Assembly: GCA_949126835.1 (NCBI GenBank)
Contig: OX421502.1
Coordinates: forward strand, 36,357,789 to 36,421,788
From: Anisus vortex
Lineage: Eukaryota; Mollusca; Gastropoda; Planorbidae
DNA: 64,000 nt
Reading direction: 5' to 3'
Shown: positions 24,118 through 34,400 of the stretch, piece after piece
Numbering within the stretch: the first letter of the stretch is position 1
Layout of the letters: each line of letters opens with the position of its first letter
The notes under the pieces: generated by a model
Told to the model about the DNA's origin: nothing
The model's input: the letters and a program-made list of their open reading frames with translations, nothing else
Databases searched by the model: none
Program-made: the position numbers and the translations under genes

Positions 24118-25465
24118 CAGGGTTTGGCAACCTAAGGCACGCGTGCCAGACTTGGCACGCAGAGCGATTTTCAGTGGCACGCGAGAGACCTCCAAGAATA
24201 TTTTTTAATGCAAGTCAAAACAACGTACGTCAGCATAATTAATTGGCGCTTCGTGGCGACGGAACTACATGGGAATCACACTGGACGTCGACTGTTTTAG
24301 TTCAAAAATGTTTGTATGCAAAGATATTATCATTTGACTTGCGATCTGTGATTGAATCTATTGTTAAAATAGTCAATTGTATAGTTTATCAAGACTCTTC
24401 GAGAACAAAGTGATACGGAACATAGGTACTGTCTTAGGTAGATTCTTTTCTTGACTGGAAGCAGTTATGGTGTATCTTGATGAAACAAATATTTCCGGTA
24501 TTGAATAAGGAGAACTGGATGTTGAAGCCGATGTTTCTGAATGACATGGCGACACGTTTCAGTGAGCTGAACTTGCATTTACAAGGATGGGGTCGAAAAG
24601 CACTTGAAATGTTGGACTACTGGAATGGATTCCATTGAAACTGGAAATATCTTGCCGTGAAATCAATTTCAAAACATTTAACTATTTCCCTAATTCAAGG
24701 CTAATTAAGATAGATGTGCTTTTTCAGAAGTGCACTAGTTATATTAAAACAACTCGTTTGGCACCATTAGCATCTAATTTGGAGAATTTAATTGAAGGGA
24801 GATAATTAGCCCGTTTTCTTTCCATTAATATTTCTGATATGTTTCATTTTTGTTTCCCTTAAAAAATGGCTTACAGTTTATAACTTTAAATTATCAAATT
24901 ATAAAAGATAGTTGAAAATAATATAAATATGATATGACTAAATAATTTATATGTACATTTTTAAACATTACATTAACTACCCAGTTCGTATGATTACTAC
25001 GTATCTCTTCCGCTTAACTATATTGGATATACAAGACTTTGTAGTCAGTATGAAATAATATTTTAGCGTAAATTAAATCTCAGTAATACTGAGACTTAGA
25101 TCGAACTATAAAGTATAAAGAATTTAAAGCTATTACTAGAATAATATTTTGACAACTAAATTCAAATGTTGATACAATAACCATTAATGTGTAAGTTGAG
25201 TAATGAAATTGTGTATTAGCTATGAAAGGATTTGTAAAAAAAAAAAGATCATAATAAACAGGTTAATTTGTAATTGAATTAAAAACCCTTCAATGATTTT
25301 CTCTATAACGCTCCTTTTCTTTTAGTCTTGGTCTTGATACGGGACCAAATAAATTGTCTTATAAAAATAATATAGTTGAGCAGTTTGACTTTCAGGCTGT
25401 TGGCACGCTGAATGATTTAGAAATCCTAGTTTGGCACACTATAAGCAAAAGGTTGCCGACCCCTG
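24118..25465 (+). mobile_element. 1.35-kb non-autonomous hAT element
   Basis: Starts CAGGGTTTGGCAACCTAAGG and ends AAAGGTTGCCGACCCCTG. Flanked by a perfect 8-bp duplication CTCTAGTC (24110-24117, 25466-25473). No transposase ORF. The insertion split an existing minisatellite: the left flank (24065-24117) is one unit of the array that continues at 25474. Confidence 0.92.
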
Positions 25466-25473
25466 CTCTAGTC

Positions 25474-25906
25474 TACTTGTGTACACACGACGTAAGACGT
25501 GTTATTGTGATCTCTACCAGTTCTATTTAGTCTACTTGTGTACACACGACCTAAGACGTCTTATTGTGATCTCTACCAGTTCTATTTAGTCTACTTGTGT
25601 ACACACGACCTAAGACGTCTTATTGTGATCTCTACCAGTTCTATTTAGTCTACTTGTGTACACACGACCTAAGACGTCTTTTGGTGATCTCTACCAGTTC
25701 TCTAGTCTACTTGTGTACACACGACCTAAGACGTCTTTTGGTGATCTCTACGAGTTCTCTAGTCTACTTGTGTACACACGACCTAAGACGTCTTTTGGCG
25801 ATCTCTACCAGTTCTCTAGTCTACTTGTGTACACACGACCTAAGACGTCTTTTGGTGATCTCTACCAGTTCTCTAGTCTACCTGTGTACACAAGGCCTAA
25901 GACGTC
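25474..25906 (+). repeat. About 55-59-bp minisatellite, 8 units
   Basis: Units carry TACTTGTGTACACACGACCT, AAGACGTCTT and GATCTCTACCAGTTCT. Early units have a TTATTG/TATTTAG form and later ones a TTTTGG/TCTAG form. One further unit lies on the far side of the hAT insertion (24065-24117). Confidence 0.95.
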
Positions 25907-26658
25907 TTCTTGGTATCTAAAACTAGGCCTCCTAGACGTTGAAACAATATAAAAGATCACATTACACATCCGCAGGCAGTGATTACACGAAATCCGATCG
26001 TTATCGGGTTGAGCAACAAACATTAAAAAAAGCTACGAGTAATTGAAAGGAGACGAAGACATCTACCGTCGTATCTCTTCATTACTGTCTCACCCATCAT
26101 CTACCACCACGCCCCCCCCCCCCCCCGCCCTGGGACGTATTCTTGAGGACAACTTCACATCAAGTGGAAAGAATCCGCTTGTGCGATTTTTTTTAAAGTG
26201 TTGGGTCTCATCCGCTGTATGCTTTAATAAGCTGTATGCTTTAACTCTTTCCTTACGGTACGGTTTATCAACCCAACGGAGAGAAAAATAAGAGTAAAAA
26301 AAAAATCTATACCTGATGCATTAATACTACTAACGATCTCGTTGCGCTTGAACAACAAAAATGCAACATTTCATGCCAGCGTCTTTCATATTTTTGAATC
26401 GCTAAAGTAAACAACATTGGTTAACAGTATTTTGTGCATTTGAAAGCAAAAAACAAAACAAAAAACAAGATTTCTTTTTTTTAAATACACTCTTCAATTT
26501 TTACCCTTTACCCTAGATTCTACTTGGTAACACAGAATCGGGCTTAAAAAACGACAGCTCGAAGGGTGGGGGCGCTATCGGGTAAGGAAAAAAAAATAAA
26601 TTCAAAATCAACTACAGCATACAGCTTACTAAAGAAAAAGAATCTGATCTATATATCT
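25907..26658. other. Intergenic, no gene seen
   Basis: Contains a C run near 26112-26126 and A-rich stretches. The 82-codon ORF at 26043-26291 is not recognisable. Confidence 0.4.
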
Positions 26659-26862
26659 AAAGTAGTCTGTGTGTGTGTGTGCGGTGTCCGATTCCCATTG
26701 GTTAATTTAAAGACACGTGACTTTATTGTGTCATATTTTACCTTTACCTTTGCTTCTGACATGTGTCCTGCCTAGCTAGGTGGTTAATGTACCAGACTGC
26801 AATGCGGGCGACCTGGGTTCGATTCCCTACTGATACAGTTTTTTTCATTTTCTACTTGTTTT
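26659..26862 (+). repeat. tRNA-derived SINE, family B, plus strand
   Basis: TAGTCTGTGTGTGTG, GACACGTGACTTTATTG, then tRNA-like TAGCTAGGTGGTTAATG and GGGTTCGATTCCC, ending TTTTCTACTTG. It matches the minus-strand copies at 2304 and 62944. Confidence 0.8.
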
Positions 26863-26957
26863 AAAATTTTATTTCCATTTATTTTACTTTTTTTTTTTAA
26901 AGATTGTTTAAAATTTTCGGGATTTTAAGCTTTCATAAAATGTTTTCATTAAGTAAA

Positions 26958-27034
26958 ATACAGAGACCACTGCTCTTTGTTGTTTCTGGTTTGATTTGTT
27001 TAGACACCTGGCACGTTCTATTGTTTATTTTCAA
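26958..27034 (+). repeat. 77-bp dispersed repeat, copy 1
   Basis: ATACAGAGACCACTGCTCTT through TTATTGTTTATTTTCAA-like sequence, nearly the same as 30375-30449. Copy 1 is directly followed by the LINE fragment's tail. Confidence 0.75.
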
Positions 27035-27036
27035 AT

Positions 27037-27855
27037 TCTTCTTCTTCTTCTTCTTCGTTCTCAAATGTTATGATTGGGAGGATTCAGACAACAAGTCCGA
27101 TAGTTGTAATGAACTGCGCCGTGGCTGTCAGTTGCTCTAGTCCACCGAACAGTTTGTCGTTGAAGGTAGCCCCCAGGGGGCCAAATGGCTGACCGGGTAG
27201 AAAGATACAGAGGGCAGGTCTGAAGGACATGCTCCGCATTTTCGGGAGCTGTTTCGCAGGGGCACATTTCGCTTGCTCCGATTCGTAGTTTGCGGAACAT
27301 ATGTTGCTTTAGCCTGTTGTGACCAGTCCTTAGTCTGAAGATGATGTGTGGAAATTGGCGGGAGAGTTTGTAGTAAGCATCAATCTTTGGGTTGTTTTGT
27401 TGCAGCTCAGACCATCTTTCGGATTCATTCCTTTTGAGTATTGCCTTTATTTCTTCGGGGTGTAGAGATGGGTCTGTCTGGTTTTGTCTGCCTCCAGCTT
27501 TAGCTAAGGTGTCGGCAGTGTCATTTCCTTCATTTTGTATATGCCCAGGGATCCATTGGAGAACCAGTTCTTTAGTTATTTTGCTCAGTTTTAAAAGTTC
27601 TGTACTGAGTGACAGGTTGATCGGGGCATTTGGGTTTTTTAGAGACTGGAGTACTGTTTTGGCGTCAGTGAAGATGACAATCCGGCTGTTGGGGGATTGA
27701 GTGTGGCTTGTTAGTATATTTGCAGCAAGCTCAATTGCTTTTCTTTCTGCTTTATTTTCAAATAATACTTGTATTTTAGACGCATGCGGAAAGCGTTTTT
27801 TTTTATTCTCATCCACAAGGATGGTCCTAACTTTTTTTTTTAAATAAAAAGACAT
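27037..27855 (-). pseudogene. LINE RNase H fragment, 5'-truncated
   Basis: The open frame at 27855-27061 (264 codons) encodes a ribonuclease H domain as found at the 3' end of I/Nimb-type non-LTR retrotransposons. Visible catalytic-type residues are the E of AERKAIELA, the D of VIFTDAKTVL and the D of GNDTADTLAKAGG, with WIPGH before it. After the domain comes a Cys/His stretch, MCPC then AEHVLQTCPLY. The N-terminal strand with the first catalytic aspartate is missing, and no reverse transcriptase is attached. On the minus strand the sequence ends in a GAA repeat (27057-27037), consistent with a retroposed tail. It is not a host gene. Confidence 0.8.
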
Positions 27856-28319
27856 GCCTTTTAAATATCCTATTAGGCCTACAATATTTAGTTTAAATTA
27901 CTTTTAAACATGTTTTCCTTAAATAAATAATAATTATATTTTTTTTTTAAATATTTCAGCTTTCGGTTTTCTCGTTTTCTTATATAAGCCCCTTGCCCTT
28001 CTAAATCAACGTTTCACTAAATAAAACCAGTTTCATTTGTATATGTCCTGCCGTATGTGGATGTGTACATACATATTGGATCATGACGTACATATTGGAT
28101 CAGCCGGACGCACTAATTAACTGACACCAGTACACGAGTTTTCTGTCACTCTATTTGCCGTTCTGAAATAAATGTAATCAAATGTAAACAGCTCATTACG
28201 TCACTATCAAGGGAGATAATGTCGCCAGAGAAATGTTATTGACTGAACTTAATGGACTTTTTTATTATAAGAACTTTTTAAGCATACATCTTCTATCTTG
28301 TTTCCTTTTTTTTTTTCAG
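27856..28319. other. Upstream of first recognised MGAT4 exon
   Basis: AT-rich intronic or intergenic sequence ending in a T-rich tract and CAG acceptor at 28317-28319. No upstream coding exon found here. Confidence 0.5.
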
Positions 28320-28453
28320 TGCCGTTGTAAATAGTTTGACTAAACTGACCAGTGGTCTACAGGTGCCTGGGATACATTCATACCTGCCTCACCTCACTGG
28401 TCATCCTGAGTACCTCCGTCCGGCCATGTCCCTTTCCCAAGGGGTCAGTGGAG
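28320..28453 (+). CDS. MGAT4 gene 1, exon A (stem to catalytic start)
   Basis: Acceptor TTTTTTCAG, donor GAG|GTAAGT. Enters with the last base of a codon and leaves after one base. Encodes [13 protein letters not shown] and LSQGVSG, the stem-to-catalytic junction typical of the family. The incoming phase proves at least one more upstream exon. Confidence 0.9.
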
Positions 28454-31400
28454 GTAAGTGGACTTTTGTTTGTCTGTCTGTGTGTGTGTCTGCCATTGTC
28501 TGTTTGTCATTGTGTGTCTGTCCTTGTATGTCTGTCATTGTCTGTCTGTCCTTGTATGTCTGCCCTTGTGTACATGTCCTTGTGTGTCTGTCCTTGTGTG
28601 TCTGTCCTTGTGTGTCTGTCCTTGTCTGTCCTTGTGTGTCTGTCCTTTGTGCGCCTGTCCTTGTGTGTCCGTCCTTGTGTATCCGTCCTTGTGTGTCTGT
28701 CCTTGTGTGCTTCAATTTTATTTTGTTTGTCTTTATATCATTTTCAGCATTTTACAATGTATACAGCTAATTGACATAAAGTCATCTCAGGACTTTGACC
28801 CTTAGCTAATAGTCTAAAGTTATTTCATAATGATTGTCCATTTAGCTAGCCGGTCACGCGGCTTCGTTTTCTATAATCTGTTCACGTAGCGGACGAATCA
28901 TCCTAAAGTCATAAATTATAAAAGCTGCCATAGTACACGTCAGTAAATTTACTACAGGGACATTTTTACACATTAAGGTTGTGTGTATATTTGTACAAAA
29001 AAAACAACAACGTGTTATAAGTTATAGGAACAATCTCACCTTTATATTCGAATCTGCAAGATATTTCTTACAGCGTTAAAACGTCTTTATTGTTAAATGA
29101 CCTTTATGTAAAATTATTGAAATTTTTATTTTTTTAATAAACTCTGTTTAAATTTAAAACGATAGTAAAAAAAAAGAAAAAAAAAAGATTTAGGTAAATT
29201 ATTTCCCTTTGTTGCTCTTTCATAATCTCCCCTTGTTTTGTTTTTTTATAAAAACAATATTATTCTTTTCAACTGGCGTGAAAATGATTGTAAATCTTTT
29301 GACATTTGAGCCGTTCCACTGACATTGGGCCCGCCCAAGGGTTCGACTGTCATTCCTAACCCATTATATTAAAACCTGACCAGGAAGTTTGGACATAAAT
29401 TCTAATCATTTCAAATTATCGAACTTGCCGCCACCTCCCCCCTCCCTCGGGGACCTGCGATTATAAAATTGTTATCCCCAATGATCTGTGTTCGATATAC
29501 GAAGACTACAGTGTAAAAAAGGCACATGTCACACATTTCCACTTTTGAGATAAATGAAATTTTGTCTTTGAAAGTTGCTATGTTTGTTCTGTATTTTATT
29601 TCTTTAAGTGTTTCTGTAGCATTACATAAGCCTTTTTTGGGTTTGATTTTACTATTTTGCTAACCTTCAGGCTTATGTTTACATAGTAGTGGACATAACT
29701 CAAATAATTGGAAAATGTGACATGTGCCCTTTTTCTCCTGTGGTCTTCTAATTATTATAATTACATGAGCCGGGTTATGATTTACTTTCCTGAAGGTGGG
29801 CTGTAGTATATCATTCAGCGGTTCTCAACATTTCCATATTCCGTGTTCAATATAGTCTACCTGAGCCGGATTATGATTTACTTTCCTGTAGAAGGGCTGT
29901 AGTATTTATTCAGCGGTTCTCAACATTTCCATATTCTGCTGGCCCTAAACGATAAAGGACCAATCGAAGCCATTCCCATACTATTGTGTATTACATCGGC
30001 AGGTCGAAATTCGAAAATCTAAATTTGTTTCACACCAGAAGAGCAAAATTCGGAAACCTAAATTGAAAACCATAAAAATAACGAAATTAATTTCTTTTGT
30101 AGAAACGACTTAAACTTACTTTTTTTTGGGGTCATTCGCGTGCCTTTGAAAATTTCTCTGCGTGCCAAGTCTCGCACGCTTGTCGCAGGTAGCCAACTCC
30201 TGGTAAAAGGCATTGTACGCGTTGAGTTCTTTCTTTAGTTCAAAGGGTCTTATAAAATATAGACATTGTAGATATGGCGCTCTTTCGTTAGAACAAAGGG
30301 GGTCTTATAAAATGTGGGGTTTCGGTCATGGACTGATTACATTGTGAAGATCACTGTTTCACGTATAGACCTGTATACAGAGACCACCGCTCTTTGTTGT
30401 CTGGTGTTATTTGTTTAGACACCTGTCACGTTTTATTGTTTATTTTCAACCTTTATTTACCTAAGGTTTGGGTTTCCAAACTTAAAAGTTTAAATAATGA
30501 ACGCTAGTTGGAATGTGTTGTTTCTTTAGTTACATCGTGACAATTGATCCCAATGTTGTTGTTTTTTATTTAATAATGTGTTTGTTTTCGTGGAATCTCG
30601 CTTAGCTTGTCCTATAAGAATATGTATTTGAATGTAAAGTAGGTCCGCATTGTGTTAACTTTTTACTTGGGCACTAGATCTACTGCTTAAGGGATTTGAG
30701 AATGTGCAATCAGAATTGACTGAGCGCTTGTTATTGACTGTGTTCATTTGCTATTGACAGTGTGCACTCAGCAGTGACAATGTGCAATCACTATAGACTC
30801 TATTTTGACAGTGTGCACTCTTAAAGGACAATCAGAATTGACTGAGCGCTTGTTATTGACTGTGTTCATTTGCTATTGACAGTGTGAACTCGGCAGTGAC
30901 AATGTGAACTCGGCACTGACAATGTGCACTCGTATATTGACAATGTGCACTCGTATATTGACAATGTGCACTCGTATATTGACAATGTGCACTCGTATAT
31001 TGACAATGTGCACTTTAAGTGACAATGTGCACCCACTATTGACATCAATTGACAGTGAGCACTTAATATTGACAATGTGCCCATTGCACTGGGCAGTGAA
31101 AATGTGCATTCGGCTACTAACAATGTGAGCTCGGTAGTGACAATGTACATTCGATATTGACAATGTACACTCAATATTGACAATGTGCACTCAGCAGTGA
31201 GAAATTTCATGATGCAGTGGGCAATGTGCACTTGGCTAATGACAAATGTGCAATACTCTAGTTTTGTTTGTTGAGCCCTTTCAATATATCTACCTTCATG
31301 TTTTGTTGTTTCAGTGAGTGTAGTGATAGGCATCCCCACCATCAAGAGAGATAAGACTACCTACCTGACCCAGACATTGGCCTCACTGATAGCTGGCCTG

Positions 31401-34400
31401 AATGAGGAGGAGATCAAGGACTGTCTCATTGTTGTCTTTGTTGCTGAGGTGAGTGAATCAAGGACTGTCTCATTGTTGTCTTTGTTGCTGAGGTGAGTGA
31501 ATCAAGGACTGTATCATTGTTGTCTTTGTTGCTGAGGTGAGTGAATCAAGGACTGTCTAATTGTTGTCTTTGTTGCTGAGGTGAGTGAATCAAGGACTGT
31601 CTCAATGTTGTCTTTGTTGCTGAGGTGATTGAATCAAGGACTGTCTCATTGTTGTCTTTGTTGCTGAGGTGAGTGAATCAAGGACTGTCTAATTGTTGTC
31701 TTTGTTGCTGAGGTGAGTGAATCAAGGACTGTCTCATTGTTGTCTTTGTTGCTGAGGTGAGTGAATCAAGGACTGTCTCAATGTTGTCTTTGTTGCTGAG
31801 GTGAGTGAATCAAGGACTGTCTCAATGTTGTCTTTGTTGCTGAGGTGAGTGAATCAAGGACTGTCTCAATGTTGTCTTTGTTGCTGAGGTAAGTAGCAAC
31901 ACACTTATATATTAACCCACTGTTCATTTTTATCTCTATAAACCTCAGTTGTCTAGCCTATAAGGTTGACATCTGAAGGCCTTGAATTTTAAACCAATGA
32001 TCGTTTCACCTGTTATTGATATGTGTCATTAGAAGTCTACTCAGTTCCACCTGTCTGTGTCAGTTACAAATCATCAGTAGTGTAAAGTAAAGTCATCAGG
32101 AAATTGTGCTGGCCACGCACACCCCCCCTCTCCCCTGTCACCCATGTCAACTATGTACCAACATTGTCTTAAGAACTATTTCTGGTTATGGCTAGTCAGT
32201 GTAGCCTAGTGCTTACCAAACTGTTTTTATTTCTCTCCATAAAACCCTAAAACTATTAGGAACTTAAAAAGCAGCAACTCTAAACTGAAATGCCAGTTCA
32301 TTTATTTCAGATTTTTAGTTTTAGACATGACAAATAGTTTTAATAAAAAATTATTTTTGATGATTTTGTGGTTTTATCAACTACAAAACAAACTTTTAAT
32401 TTTTGGACTACAATCCATCTTTTTGCTTCTAAATGCTTCCAAAAGCAAAACTGAAGCAACAAAAAAAAATCTGTTGGCTGAAACTTAAAAATGTGCTAAA
32501 TCTTGTGTCTCACAGAACTCTTGATATATTTGCTAACCTGAACTTAACCCTTCCTGTACCGACCTACTTCTATCTATGCTGCCTTCAGTTCCGCTATATA
32601 CGCGCCCGGGACTGTAAGGGTTAATGTGTTCCATAGAACCCAATTTTAGAACCACTGGTGTAAATATGATCAATGATTAAATGCAGCAATAGTGTTTGTA
32701 ATTGTGAATTGCTTCCCTGTGAATGTCTTTTTTGTAAACATTGCATGTATAAATGTGAATCAAAGGTCAGGGCTTTCAATAATCAAATTTGTCCCCAGGA
32801 CACTGGCGATGTTTTGATTTCATTATGTCATGATTATGTCATAGATTGCTGAACACTTTAAAAAGAAACATGTTTTTGACATTATAGTCTGCTTATAACA
32901 AGTGAAACTATAAATCAGATTGCATGTTGAATTTTGTTGAGGAATCATTCTAATTTAGGAGATGGCATGACAAAATACAACATCAGATGACAGGCTCTGG
33001 TGTAAAAATAGACATAAGTTGAAAGCGGAAATGAAAAACATCTTACTTCAAGTTTCATTGAATATTGGACAAAAAAAGAATTATGTGTGCCATGGTTTAA
33101 GAGGTGGAGAGATTTGTAGTCAGTGTTGTAAAAAAAAGGAGAGATCCTCTCGAGCCATTTTGATTCATAGGGCCTGTGAAGCAGCTTTCACAATTCTGAG
33201 ACTGTGTGGTCAGTACAATGCCCAGCCGCCTTCACTTACTCTCATCTAACGTCAGGTACCCCATGACAGCTGGGTAGACCCTAGGACACCCTCCAGACCC
33301 GGAAACGAGTACTAGCTTTTTTAAGAGGATTCAAACCCATAATGTCCGGTATGCAACCTGAGTGTGCTGCCACTGGGCCACCATGTCCCCAGGCAGCATT
33401 GTATTTAGTAAGAAATCCTCAGGAGATATTTGTTTGATGATTATAGCAGAACTTTGGTTTCATTTCATTGCTGTCCTATATATGAGTGTATCACTGACTC
33501 TAAATGAATAAGTAACAGTTAACAAAGTATCACTGACCTAAAAAAAAGGCCTAATCTATCAAAGTATCACTGACCTAAATAAGGGCCTAATCTATCAAAG
33601 CATCACTGACCTAAATAAGGGCCTAATCTATCAAAGCATCACTGACCTAAATAAGGGCTTAATCTATCAAAGTTTCACTTAACTTAATGAATGAGTCTTT
33701 CATTGTATAACATACCTAAATAAATTGGTCTACCGGTATATTTGTAGTTTATCTAAAATCTCTACCCACTAGGTGAAGCCGGCTGGTCCAGCGGTTAATT
33801 CACCGGACTGTCAGCCGAAAATTAACTGAAAATTAACTATCTATCCCTGTTCTATCCCTGCCACCGACCGATCCCTGTTGCCCTGCAGGAGTTTTGGGCC
33901 TAGTGGACTTAATAATCTTCTATTTAGAAGGAACGTCTTTAATATTTAAGATAAGATAAGTTATTGATTTAAAAAAAAAACTACAACTGGTACATTTTGA
34001 TTTTCTCATCTTGAGTTTTACTTGCCTACCATTATCACACCTATCCAAGTCGACCCCTAAATGTGGTGCCTGGGGGGAACATGTTTTAACAGTAGCATTA
34101 GAGTGACTTAAATTATTGAAATAACAAGTGTGCGTGTGTATAAAGCTCAGAGCCTGGAAATTTTAGAAAAAATGTTTTAACAATTTTGACCCAATCTGTT
34201 CAGATTTCAATTTCTGGTGTAGTTGAAAAAATAATCATTTAAAAAAAAACATATTCTTTTCTTGTTTTTATATTACGAATGCTTGGATTGGTATTACAAA
34301 TTGCCCTTTCTTAGCAAACTTTGGAAAAAGTACTGAAAATTGGATACACTAGTACAGGGATGGGCAAACCTTTTGTTAATACTGTGCCAAAGCAGGATTT

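Noticed and set aside
26775..26835. Functional tRNA gene
   Set aside because: A and B boxes are present, but the sequence is the head of a SINE found three times and does not fold into a full cloverleaf with a clear anticodon stem by eye.
33772..33830. Functional tRNA gene
   Set aside because: Only the 5' half looks tRNA-like and the rest is disrupted.
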